A stretch of 6,914 bases of DNA from Candidatus Omnitrophota bacterium (GTDB lineage Bacteria > Omnitrophota > Koll11 > Zapsychrales > Zapsychraceae), in NCBI GenBank assembly GCA_023140095.1, contig JAGLMJ010000065.1, forward strand, positions 1 through 6,914, in the 5' to 3' direction. Below, piece by piece: positions 1 to 6,590 of the stretch. The notes beneath the pieces are model-generated. The model had not been told where the DNA came from, searched no databases, and worked only from the letters and a program-made list of their open reading frames with translations. The position numbers and the translations under genes are program-made. Position 1 is the first letter of the stretch, and the number at the start of each line of letters is the position of its first letter.

Positions 1-1158
1 ATCCGGTATGTGTTGGATATTGCCAAGGCCCTTGGTTCTTTAAAGATATATGTTGTTCTTGGACATAAAAGCGATATGGTCAAGAAAGTCTTAAGCGAAA
101 GTGTCATTGCTGTTGAGCAGCCCAAAATGCTTGGAACGGCGGATGCTGTCAAATGCGCGGAAAATTATTTTCGAAGTTATCGGGGAGATGTCCTTATCAT
201 GTGTGCCGATACGCCGTTGCTGAATAAAGCTACGGTCAAAAGGATCGTTCAAAAGCACAAGAAATCAAAAACAGCGTGCACGTTCCTAACGGCTGTTGTC
301 CATGATCCGAAGGGGTATGGACGGATTATCCGCGGCAACGGGGGCGGGGTCGTCGCTATCCGCGAAGACAAAGATGCTGTAGGTTTTGAGCGGGATATTG
401 CCGAGATCAATGTTGGCGTTTATTGCTGCGAAAGCAAAGAGCTTTTTAATGCGCTTAAAGAGATCAAAATGAACAAGAAGAAAAAAGAATTCTATTTAAC
501 CGACATTATCGAGTTCTTTTTCGAAAAAGGCCTTAAGGTTGCGACAGTCGAAACGGAAGATCCTTTTGAAGGTTTGGGGATCAATACTCGTGAAGATTTG
601 GCGATGGCAGAGACGATACTGCGCCAAAAGATCTTAAAAGATTTCATGCTGCAAGGTGTAACAATAGTAGACCCCAGCATGACATACATCGATGTCAACG
701 CTAAGATCGGATACGATACGGTCATTTATCCGTTCACTTTTATCGAAGCAGACGTTCGTATCGGCAGTAATTGTCAAATTGGCCCTTTTGCCAGGATCCG
801 TTCAGGGACGAGGATCGAAAAAAAGGTGGAGATCGGGAATTTTACCGAAGTTTCAAGGGCCAAGGTCGGCAGCGGGACATTCATGAAGCACTTCAGTTTT
901 GTTGGCGATTCTTCGATCGGTGAGAATGTCAATATCGGGGCGGGAATGGTAACGGCAAATTTTGATGGTCAGCAAAAGCACCCAACGAAGATCGCTGACG
1001 GCGCTTTTATCGGCTCCGGCGCTATTTTAGTCGCACCTGCGAAAATAGGCAAGAAAGCGGTTATCGGAGCAGGAAGCGTTGTTCCAAAAGGAAAAACTAT
1101 TCCCGATGGCAGTGTCGCTGTTGGGGTACCGGCGAAAATCATTTCAAAGAAGGAATAA
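1..1158 (+). CDS. glmU: Bifunctional GlmU (UDP-GlcNAc pyrophosphorylase / GlcN-1-P N-acetyltransferase), 5'-truncated by window edge
   Basis: GlmU acetylates glucosamine-1-phosphate and then uridylylates it, giving UDP-GlcNAc for peptidoglycan and LPS in the cytoplasm. The frame is open from base 1 (I-R-Y-V-L-D...), so the GTG at 10 is not the real start. About 30-35 residues with the LAAGxGTRM nucleotide loop lie outside the window. In the visible 385 residues the uridylyltransferase domain shows GTADAV (45-50), a metal-binding Asp in CADTPLL (D70), GYGRI, EINVGVY, FYLTD and GLGINTRED. A left-handed beta-helix follows, with GPFARIRSG, IGNFTEV, NIGAGMVTANFDG and SGAILVAP. H297 matches catalytic E. 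coli H363, N311 matches N377 and K326 matches K392. Tyr366 and Tyr387 are both Phe, and Lys351 is Ser. The helix seems about two turns shorter than in B. subtilis or E. coli GlmU. The stop is two bases before prs, so the two genes are probably co-transcribed. Confidence 0.96.
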   Translation: MRYVLDIAKALGSLKIYVVLGHKSDMVKKVLSESVIAVEQPKMLGTADAVKCAENYFRSYRGDVLIMCADTPLLNKATVKRIVQKHKKSKTACTFLTAVVHDPKGYGRIIRGNGGGVVAIREDKDAVGFERDIAEINVGVYCCESKELFNALKEIKMNKKKKEFYLTDIIEFFFEKGLKVATVETEDPFEGLGINTREDLAMAETILRQKILKDFMLQGVTIVDPSMTYIDVNAKIGYDTVIYPFTFIEADVRIGSNCQIGPFARIRSGTRIEKKVEIGNFTEVSRAKVGSGTFMKHFSFVGDSSIGENVNIGAGMVTANFDGQQKHPTKIADGAFIGSGAILVAPAKIGKKAVIGAGSVVPKGKTIPDGSVAVGVPAKIISKKE

Positions 1159-1160
1159 AG

Positions 1161-2108
1161 ATGAACGGTCTAGCTCTTTTTACGGGAAATTCAAATCCAG
1201 AATTGGCAAAAAGTATTTGTGAACGGTTGGATATCTCTTTGACGAATGTATTGGTCTCGCAATTTAGCGAAGGGGAGATCCGGGTTGAGATCAAAGAAAA
1301 TATCCGAGGAAAAGATGTTTTTATTATTCAATCGACATGTCCTCCGACAAATGATAACTTGATGGAACTTTTGATCCTCATTGACGCGGCCCGAAGGGCA
1401 TCAGCTGACCGTATCACAGCTGTTCTGCCTTATTACGGTTATGCGCGTCAGGACCGGAAAGATCAGCCGCGAGTTCCTATTACGGCGAAATTAGTGGCAA
1501 ATTTGATCGTGGCGGCCGGGGCAACACGTGTTTTGACCATGGACCTGCATGCCAGCCAGATCCAGGGTTTCTTCGATATCCCTGTTGATCACTTATATGG
1601 GATCAATTCTCTTTGCGAATATTTTGATGATAAGAAACTCAAGAATCTTGTTGTCGTTTCTCCGGATGTCGGCGGGATCAAAATGGCACGTGCTTACGCA
1701 AAACGTTTAAGCGCAGGCTTCGCGATCGTTGATAAGCGCCGCAATAGCCCCGAATCGATAAGCGTTATGCATATATTAGGAAACGTCAAAGGAAAAAACG
1801 CTATTCTTGTTGATGATATCTGCGCGACGGCCGGATCATTGATCGAAGCGATTGCGGCGCTAAAGAAGAAAGGCGTCCAAGAGGTGTATGCTGCGATCTC
1901 GCACGGAATTCTCTCCGGTAAGGCGCTCGAGAGGATCAAAAAATGCAAAGAGTTAAAGGAATTGGTCATTACCAATAGCATTCCATTAAGCAAAGAGAAA
2001 CAAATTTCTAAGATAAAACATGTTAGTATAGCATCATTACTTGCTGAGGCGATTCGGCGAATCCATGACGAGGAATCGATCAGCTGTTTGTTTGACGGCG
2101 CATCATAA
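1161..2108 (+). CDS. prs: Ribose-phosphate pyrophosphokinase (PRPP synthase, class I)
   Basis: Prs makes PRPP from ribose-5-phosphate and ATP, feeding purine, pyrimidine, NAD, His and Trp synthesis. The 315-aa length equals the usual class I length. Visible family marks are the N-terminal LFTGNSNPELA, FSEGEIRVEI, the flexible ATP loop YARQDRKDQPRVPITAK, the catalytic-His stretch MDLHASQIQGFF, SPDVGGIKMA, VDKRR and the C-terminal LLAEAIRRIHDEES. The ribose-5-phosphate/PRPP loop reads VDDICATAGSL. The usual form is VDDxxDTxGT, so the third Asp is Ala and the last Thr is Ser. The rest of the fold is intact and I expect an active enzyme. The ATG follows AAGGAA (1150-1155) with five bases of spacing. 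It begins two bases after the glmU stop, in the classic glmU-prs pair. Confidence 0.97.
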   Translation: MNGLALFTGNSNPELAKSICERLDISLTNVLVSQFSEGEIRVEIKENIRGKDVFIIQSTCPPTNDNLMELLILIDAARRASADRITAVLPYYGYARQDRKDQPRVPITAKLVANLIVAAGATRVLTMDLHASQIQGFFDIPVDHLYGINSLCEYFDDKKLKNLVVVSPDVGGIKMARAYAKRLSAGFAIVDKRRNSPESISVMHILGNVKGKNAILVDDICATAGSLIEAIAALKKKGVQEVYAAISHGILSGKALERIKKCKELKELVITNSIPLSKEKQISKIKHVSIASLLAEAIRRIHDEESISCLFDGAS

Positions 2109-2132
2109 AAAAAGAAAAGGCGGTTGAGGAAA

Positions 2133-2843
2133 ATGGAAGAGATTAAATTAGATGTTCAAATAAGGGATCAAATTGGAAGCCGAAAGGTCAAAGCAATCCA
2201 TCGGGAAGATGGCGTTCCGGCTATTGTTTACGGCGGAAAAAAGAAAAGTCCGACGCCGATCAAAGTTGACCGGCGCGCTTATGAACGCATCATGCGGCAT
2301 CATCAAGGGCAAAGTGTTGTGTTTCGCCTTAACGTGATGGAAGGTGAAAAGAAGTTAAGAGACTATTCCGTGATCGTCAAGGAAGAGCAACATAATCCTG
2401 TTTCTGATGACTTGCAGCATATTGACTTTCAGCGTATTTCGCTAACGGAAGAACTTGAAGTGAAAGTTCCTGTGGTTACGAAAGGGGAAGCTGCCGGCGT
2501 CAAGAATGATGGCGGTTCCCTCGATCATGCGATATGGGAATTGGACATTGTCTGCTTGCCGACAAATATTCCGGAGAAGATCACGATTGATGTTACGGAA
2601 CTGGAGATCGGCGATGCCGTTCACATTAAGGGTATTGTTTTGCCTGAAGGAGTTAAGACGAAGCATGATCCGGAAGCTATTTTAGTCTCTGTGGTGCCTC
2701 CTATGAAAGAGGTTGAAGTGCCGGTTGAAGGTGAAGAAGAGGATATTGAACCTGAGGTGATCAAAGAGAAGAAGGATGGAGAAGGTGAAGAAGGGGCTGA
2801 AGAAAAGGCTGAGGAAAAGACTGAAGAGAAGCCTCGGGAATAG
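2133..2843 (+). CDS. rplY: 50S ribosomal protein bL25, long CTC/TL5 type
   Basis: bL25 binds 5S rRNA in the large ribosomal subunit. The 236-aa protein has the two-domain CTC form. The N-terminal 5S-binding beta-barrel (about residues 1-95) carries REDGVPAIVYGGKK and HNPVSDDLQHIDF. The second beta domain (about 96-190) carries VPVVTKGEAAGVKNDGG, LPTNIPEKITIDVTELEIGD and the closing DPEAILVSV. A 44-residue Glu/Lys-rich tail (about 193-236), probably disordered, follows; acidic tails are common in CTC proteins. I chose the ATG at 2133 because MEEIKL matches how family members begin. GAGGA at 2126-2130 is only two bases away, which is unusually close. A TTG at 2124 is in frame and would add three residues. 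The gene starts 24 bases after prs. Confidence 0.95.
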   Translation: MEEIKLDVQIRDQIGSRKVKAIHREDGVPAIVYGGKKKSPTPIKVDRRAYERIMRHHQGQSVVFRLNVMEGEKKLRDYSVIVKEEQHNPVSDDLQHIDFQRISLTEELEVKVPVVTKGEAAGVKNDGGSLDHAIWELDIVCLPTNIPEKITIDVTELEIGDAVHIKGIVLPEGVKTKHDPEAILVSVVPPMKEVEVPVEGEEEDIEPEVIKEKKDGEGEEGAEEKAEEKTEEKPRE

Positions 2844-2858
2844 TTTCTGTTCCTTTTT
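2837..2858 (+). terminator. Possible intrinsic terminator overlapping the rplY stop codon
   Basis: GGAATAG (2837-2843) and CTGTTCC (2847-2853) can form a 7-bp stem with one G-U pair and a TTT loop. Five T residues follow directly (2854-2858), then GTT. The rplY stop codon TAG is the last part of the left arm. The stem is only moderately stable, so termination may be partial. It lies at the natural break between the glmU-prs-rplY block and pth. Confidence 0.4.
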
Positions 2859-2910
2859 GTTGAGTCCGATCAAAATCGATCAAATATTTAGTCTGGAGCC
2901 TTGTTAAGAA

Positions 2911-3480
2911 TTGCGACTTATTGTAGGTTTAGGAAATCCCGGTAAAGACTACGAATGGACAAGGCACAATCTTGGGTTTTTGGTTGTTCGACGGTTAGCC
3001 GAGAAACTCAAATTGAAGTTTGCTTTAAGTTCTTTAACAAATGGAATGGCCGCCGAGGGAATATTTGAAGAGGATGACATCTGTTTGCTGGCGCCGCTGA
3101 CCTATATGAACAACTCCGGCGTAGCCATTAGCCGGCTTATGTCAAAGAAGGACTTGTCGACGGAAGATATTTTAGTCGTCTGTGATGATTTCCATTTGGA
3201 CTTTGAACAGGTTCGCTTAAGGGCTAAAGGAAGCGACGGAGGGCATAACGGATTAAGTTCTGTTATCGAGCATCTTGGTACGGAACAATTCGCGCGCCTA
3301 AGGATGGGGATCGATTATCCGCCCGGCAAAAAAGATACGGTTGATTATGTCCTTGAAGAGTTTAAAAAGAAGGAAAAGGACCGTCTTGATGGCTTTATTG
3401 ATGAGGCAGTATCTTGCTGTCTTATGTGGTTGAAAGAAGGAACAAACGCGGCAATGGACCAGCATAACAGAAGGAAATGA
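2911..3480 (+). CDS. pth: Peptidyl-tRNA hydrolase
   Basis: Pth releases tRNA from prematurely dropped peptidyl-tRNAs, an essential recycling step in the cytoplasm. The 189 aa are close to the 194 of E. coli. All key residues are visible, each one position earlier than in E. coli: N9 in GLGNPG, the catalytic H19 in TRHN, N67 in PLTYMNNSG, D92 in VCDD and N113 in GGHNGL. The start is TTG at 2911. An in-frame TAA sits two codons upstream, and the conserved N-terminus (RLIVGLGNPG) begins immediately, so no other start is possible. The Shine-Dalgarno site is poor: GGAG at 2895-2898 lies 12 bases away. The weak site and TTG start suggest low expression. Next to rplY, the gene keeps the widespread ctc-pth order. 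Confidence 0.97.
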   Translation: MRLIVGLGNPGKDYEWTRHNLGFLVVRRLAEKLKLKFALSSLTNGMAAEGIFEEDDICLLAPLTYMNNSGVAISRLMSKKDLSTEDILVVCDDFHLDFEQVRLRAKGSDGGHNGLSSVIEHLGTEQFARLRMGIDYPPGKKDTVDYVLEEFKKKEKDRLDGFIDEAVSCCLMWLKEGTNAAMDQHNRRK

Positions 3481-3514
3481 GCCGAATACGTTAAGTTGTG
3501 TTAAGGAGAAAAAA

Positions 3515-3850
3515 ATGGAGAAGAATGAATTAACAAGAAAATATGAATTAGTTGTAATCGTTGATGCTAAATCGACGAATGAAGCGAAGGATGCTATTCG
3601 TAAAGAGGTGACGGATGTCATCAACAATCGTGGAGGAAAAGTGATCAATAGCCAAGTATGGCTTGAAAAACACAAGCTTACTTTTCAAATCAAGAAATGC
3701 AGTGAAGGGACCTATTACGTCATTAATTTCGAGGGGAACAGTCAAATTATCAGCAGGATAAGGCCTAGTTTGAAATTGGATGAAAAGATCCTTCGTTTTG
3801 ATTTTATTAAAATCGAGCCTAAGGTAGCGGCTGAAACTGCCCACGTATAA
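3515..3850 (+). CDS. rpsF: 30S ribosomal protein bS6
   Basis: bS6 pairs with bS18 on the platform of the small subunit and binds 16S rRNA. The 111-aa product has the family pattern: KYELVVIVDAKS at the first strand, the helix EAKDAIRKEVTDVINNRGGKV cut by GGKV, then WLEKHKLTFQIKK, EGTYYVINFEG and the late LKLDEKILRFDFIKIE. The ATG follows AAGGAG (3503-3508) with six bases of spacing, a strong site expected for an abundant protein. It starts 34 bases after pth and opens the conserved rpsF-ssb-rpsR set. I saw no clear bS6:bS18 autoregulatory leader in the short gap upstream. Confidence 0.96.
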   Translation: MEKNELTRKYELVVIVDAKSTNEAKDAIRKEVTDVINNRGGKVINSQVWLEKHKLTFQIKKCSEGTYYVINFEGNSQIISRIRPSLKLDEKILRFDFIKIEPKVAAETAHV

Positions 3851-3928
3851 AAGCTTTTGTGTATTGCTTAAGAAGATGCGTCGGAATTTATAGGAATCAG
3901 GGTTTATTTCTTTAAAGCGATTGTTTGT

Positions 3929-3935
3929 AAGGAGG
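3929..3935 (+). promoter_or_regulatory. Strong Shine-Dalgarno site of ssb
   Basis: AAGGAGG lies six bases before the ssb ATG at 3942 and is a full match to the anti-Shine-Dalgarno sequence. It closes the 91-base rpsF-ssb gap, in which I see no convincing promoter or terminator. The gap may simply be a spacer inside the operon. Confidence 0.8.
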
Positions 3936-3941
3936 GGTTGA

Positions 3942-4379
3942 ATGGCGAACTTAAACAAGGTTTTTCTAATCGGGAATTTAACTCGGGACCCGGAATTGCG
4001 GTATACTCCGGGCGGAACGGCTGTAGCTAATTTAGGAATAGCGGTGAACCGCCGGTTTAAAGATAGCTCCGGCGAGTTAAAAGAAGAGGTCTGTTTTCTC
4101 ACGGTGACGGTTTGGGATAAGCAGGCCGAGGCGTGTTGCCAATATTTGAAGAAAGGGCGTCCTGTTTTTGTTGAGGGAGTTTTGCAGTCACGGTTCTGGG
4201 AGACGAACGATGGCCAGAAACGCAGCGCTATTGATGTTCGGGCCGAACGCGTGCAATTCTTAGGAAGTTACGGAACAGGGGCCAAAGACAAAGAGCTGAC
4301 TGAAGCTAAAATAACGGATGCGGCCAGTCAGCAGGAAGATAATGTCATTAAGCCGGAAGACATTAATTGGGATGAATAA
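3942..4379 (+). CDS. ssb: Single-stranded DNA-binding protein
   Basis: SSB coats single-stranded DNA during replication, repair and recombination and recruits partner enzymes. The 145-aa protein has an OB fold over about residues 1-108: NKVFLIGNLTRDPELRYTPGG, AVANLGIAVNRRF, the CFLTVTVWDKQAE strand, YLKKGRPVFVEGVLQSRFWE and the closing DVRAERVQFLG. A short acidic, presumably flexible tail follows. The tail ends in PEDINWDE, not the usual DDDIPF-like tip, so the terminal Pro-Phe that binds partner proteins is missing. It lies between rpsF and rpsR, as in Bacillus, and close to dnaB, the helicase it works with at the fork. The function is certain and the altered tip is real at the sequence level. 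Confidence 0.96.
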   Translation: MANLNKVFLIGNLTRDPELRYTPGGTAVANLGIAVNRRFKDSSGELKEEVCFLTVTVWDKQAEACCQYLKKGRPVFVEGVLQSRFWETNDGQKRSAIDVRAERVQFLGSYGTGAKDKELTEAKITDAASQQEDNVIKPEDINWDE

Positions 4380-4400
4380 AATTAATCATATGATCAAATT

Positions 4401-4407
4401 GGAGGAG
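4401..4407 (+). promoter_or_regulatory. Shine-Dalgarno site that fixes the TTG start of rpsR
   Basis: GGAGGAG lies four bases before the TTG at 4412. The reading frame upstream closes at a TGA (4391-4393) with no in-frame ATG between, so this strong site identifies TTG as the initiator. Confidence 0.8.
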
Positions 4408-4411
4408 CAAA

Positions 4412-4681
4412 TTGGTTAAGAGGACAAACACTAAAGGAAAATTCAAAAGCAGAAGGAGGTTTGACAGCCGTCAGAAAAATACAGCACGGTTCCAACTTCC
4501 TAAAGGCGCTGATATCGATTATAAGAACTTCACCTTGTTGCAGAAATACTTGAACGATCGCGGGAAGATCATTCCTCGCAGGATATCAGGTATTACGGCT
4601 AAAGAACAGCGGCAATTGGCCGTCTCGATTAAAAGAGCGCGGCATTTAGCATTGCTCACGTCGGGTGGCATAAAGAAGTAG
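4412..4681 (+). CDS. rpsR: 30S ribosomal protein bS18
   Basis: bS18 forms a heterodimer with bS6 on the 30S platform. The 89-aa protein is basic. Its N-terminus is rich in Arg and Lys, followed by the family core: [40 protein letters not shown] and KRARHLALL. The N-terminal region has no Cys, so this is the zinc-free form, not the CRFC zinc-ribbon form. Translation starts at TTG behind a strong GGAGGAG site. It follows ssb after 32 bases, in the conserved rpsF-ssb-rpsR order. Confidence 0.96.
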   Translation: MVKRTNTKGKFKSRRRFDSRQKNTARFQLPKGADIDYKNFTLLQKYLNDRGKIIPRRISGITAKEQRQLAVSIKRARHLALLTSGGIKK

Positions 4682-4735
4682 GATATCTTTATCAGGTAGA
4701 TCTTATTTTTGCGGGATATAAATGTTAATCGCGGC

Positions 4736-4764
4736 TGTCGACGATAGTGTTACTATCGTCGATG
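4736..4764 (+). promoter_or_regulatory. Perfect hairpin in the rpsR-rplI gap
   Basis: TCGACGATAGT (4738-4748) and ACTATCGTCGA (4752-4762) are exact inverted copies around a GTT loop, giving an 11-bp stem that two G-U pairs can extend. No T-run follows on either strand, so it is not a standard intrinsic terminator. It ends 13 bases before the rplI Shine-Dalgarno site and could be an RNA processing site, a pause or mRNA-stability element, or a protein-binding dyad. Its function is unknown. The 106-base gap holds nothing else I can support. Confidence 0.6.
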
Positions 4765-4787
4765 ATCTAAAATATTGAGGAACAGTT

Positions 4788-5231
4788 ATGGAAGTCATAT
4801 TGTCACAAGATGTCGATGCTTTGGGGAAACTTGGGCAGGTTGTCAAAGTTAAAGACGGCTATGCGCGTAATTTTCTTATACCAAGAAAATTAGCTTACGC
4901 CGCGACAGCGTCTAATCTCAAAAGGATCGAACAGCAGGAAAAGAACCGTAAGATCCAATATGAGAAGGACAAAAAGGAAGCCGAGGAATTAGCTGGGAAG
5001 CTTAGTAAAGCTTCTTGCACGGTCAGTGTCGAGGTTAATGACCTGGATAAACTTTATGGAGCGATCTCAGAGATCGATATTGCCCAGGCTTTGGAAGTTG
5101 AAGGTTTTACGGTTGATAAAAAGACTATTGTTATTGAAAATCCGATCGAGGAATTGGGAATTTTCGAGATCGGTGTTCACCTTCATCCTGAGGTGACTGC
5201 GAAGATACGGCTATGGGTCACGAAGAAATAA
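4788..5231 (+). CDS. rplI: 50S ribosomal protein bL9
   Basis: bL9 binds 23S rRNA near the L1 stalk and extends away from the 50S subunit. The 147 aa are close to the E. coli length of 149. The N-terminal rRNA-binding domain carries the signature GQVVKVKDGYARNFLIPRKLA (split here as GQVVKVKDGYARN and FLIPRKLA). A long charged helix follows (about residues 42-75: EQQEKNRKIQYEKDKKEAEE), then the C-terminal domain with DKLYGAIS, EIDIAQAL, IENPIEELG and [15 protein letters not shown]. The ATG follows GAGGA (4777-4781) with six bases of spacing. The end overlaps the dnaB start by 19 bases, so the two genes are probably translationally coupled. Confidence 0.96.
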   Translation: MEVILSQDVDALGKLGQVVKVKDGYARNFLIPRKLAYAATASNLKRIEQQEKNRKIQYEKDKKEAEELAGKLSKASCTVSVEVNDLDKLYGAISEIDIAQALEVEGFTVDKKTIVIENPIEELGIFEIGVHLHPEVTAKIRLWVTKK

Positions 5232-6548
5232 GAATCCCGCCACAAAATGTCGAAGCTGAAAAATCTGTTCTGGGATCTATGCTCATCGACCAAGAGGCCA
5301 TTGGTGCCGCTGTTGAGGTGCTTGATGAGATGTGGTTTTATGACAATGCCCATCGCAAGATTTATAAAGCGGTTGTCGACCTCTATCAAGCCCGCAAGAA
5401 TGTAGACCTGGTCACTCTTTCCGACAAATTAAAAAGTGACGGGCTCCTCGATCAGATCGGCGGGGCCACTTATCTTTCCGGTATTATTGATGTTGTTCCC
5501 ACTTCGGCGAATGTTGAGCACTATGCGCACATCGTTAAAGAAAAAGGTGTTTTACGGAAGCTTATTCAGAACGCAACGAGTATCATAACCGATAGTTACA
5601 AGTTCACCGGGCAATATTGAGGAAGTTGTTGATAATGCCGAACGACTCATTTTTGAAGTTGCTGATTTAAAGCAAAACCGGAAGACATCTCATATCAAGG
5701 ATTTAGTCAAAGAGAGCATTGAAAAGCTTGATCGTTTGTATCAGCGCAAAGAGCATATTACCGGTATTGCAACAGAGTTTTACCAAGTTTGATAATATGA
5801 CTTCGGGCCTGCAGGCAGTCGGATCTTATTATCGTTGCTGGGCGTCCTTCGATGGGAAAGAGTGCTTTAGCGGTTTCGATCGCTCAGAAGGTTGGCATTG
5901 AACAGAAAGCAGGGTGTCGCGATATTCAGCCTGGAAATGTCCAAGGAGCAGCTTGTGCAAAGAATGCTTTGTTCCCAGGCGCGCGTGGATGCGCACAAAG
6001 TACGAAGCGGATTTTTGGCTCCATCAGATTGGCCGAAATTGACCGCGGCAGCAGGAAAACTTTCTGAATCAAAGATCCTTATCGATGATACCCCGGCGAT
6101 CTCCGCTTTGGAGCTGAGGGCCAAAGCTCGTCGGCTAAAGGCGAACAATCAGGTTGATCTTATCGTCCTTGATTATCTCCAGCTGATGCGGGGATCTACG
6201 AAAGCAGACAGCCGGCAGCAGGAAATTTCCGAGATATCACGATCCCTTAAAGCTTTAGCGCGAGAGTTGAAGGTTCCTATTATCGCGCTAAGCCAGTTAT
6301 CACGGGCTGTGGAATCCCGTCAAGATCACCGTCCACAGCTTTCGGACCTGCGCGAGTCCGGCGCTATTGAACAGGATGCCGATCTTGTTGTCTTGCTGAT
6401 GCGCGAAGAGTATTACAATCAGACTGAAGAGAATAGGGGGCTTGCGGACGTGATCATCGCCAAACAGCGTAATGGCCCGGTTGGAACGGTTAAGCTCGCG
6501 TTCATCAAGGAATACATGCGCTTCGAAAATCTCGTACATGGTGATTGA
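5213..6548 (+). CDS. dnaB: Replicative DNA helicase DnaB, reading frame broken by four apparent 1-base insertions
   Basis: DnaB is the hexameric helicase that unwinds DNA at the fork. The protein is complete but spread over three frames. The N-terminal domain (5213 to about 5610: [19 protein letters not shown] through SYKFTG) is in one frame. Pieces follow at about 5613-5780 ([18 protein letters not shown]), 5782-5820 ([13 protein letters not shown]), 5822-5911 ([15 protein letters not shown], Walker A) and about 5913-6548. The last piece holds [13 protein letters not shown], Walker [19 protein letters not shown] and [17 protein letters not shown]. Dropping one base at each junction gives exactly 443 aa, normal for DnaB. 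Each junction lies in or beside a short homopolymer (GGG, TTTT, GG, GGG or AAA). Fragmentary reading would yield only an isolated N-terminal domain and a helicase domain without Walker A. The ATG overlaps rplI and has only a weak ribosome site (GAAGA, 5201-5205). Confidence 0.92.
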
Positions 6549-6573
6549 CACGATATGGCATTAACCTTATAAT
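6545..6573 (+). promoter_or_regulatory. Perfect consensus sigma-70 promoter for the bamA-like gene
   Basis: TTGACA (6545-6550) and TATAAT (6568-6573) are both exact consensus boxes with the optimal 17-base spacing. The -35 box contains the dnaB stop codon TGA (6546-6548). Transcription should begin near 6580, giving a leader of about 21 bases before the ATG at 6601. Full matches like this are uncommon and suggest strong, factor-independent expression of the envelope gene downstream. Confidence 0.85.
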
Positions 6574-6590
6574 CAAACAAACACTCAAAT

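Noticed and set aside
492..725. Minus-strand open frames opposite glmU, prs, rplY, rpsF, ssb, rplI and dnaB
   Set aside because: They lie wholly or largely opposite clearly recognised genes, match no family I know, and lack convincing start signals. They are shadows of the real genes.
2124..2132. TTG at 2124 as the start of rplY
   Set aside because: It adds only MRK before the family-like MEEIKL N-terminus and is a weaker start codon. The ATG at 2133 is preferred, though its Shine-Dalgarno site is close.
3481..3514. bS6:bS18 autoregulatory leader upstream of rpsF
   Set aside because: There is a CCG near 3482, but the gap is only 34 bases and I could not draw the required stem and bulge with confidence.
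3849..3892. AAAAGCTTTT palindrome and promoter-like TTGCTT/TTTATA in the rpsF-ssb gap
   Set aside because: The palindrome has no loop and no following T-run. The promoter boxes match only about three of six bases each.
4382..4397. Near-palindrome TTAATCATATGATCAA between ssb and rpsR
   Set aside because: It is short, AT-rich and imperfect, so it is likely by chance. It shows no link to a promoter.
4717..4722. TATAAA as a -10 box upstream of rplI
   Set aside because: No -35-like hexamer occurs 16-18 bases upstream and there is no extended -10 TG.
5613..5620. Programmed frameshift in dnaB
   Set aside because: A programmed event would normally use one slippery site with a stimulatory structure. 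Four separate shifts of the same sign at plain short runs fit base-insertion errors better.
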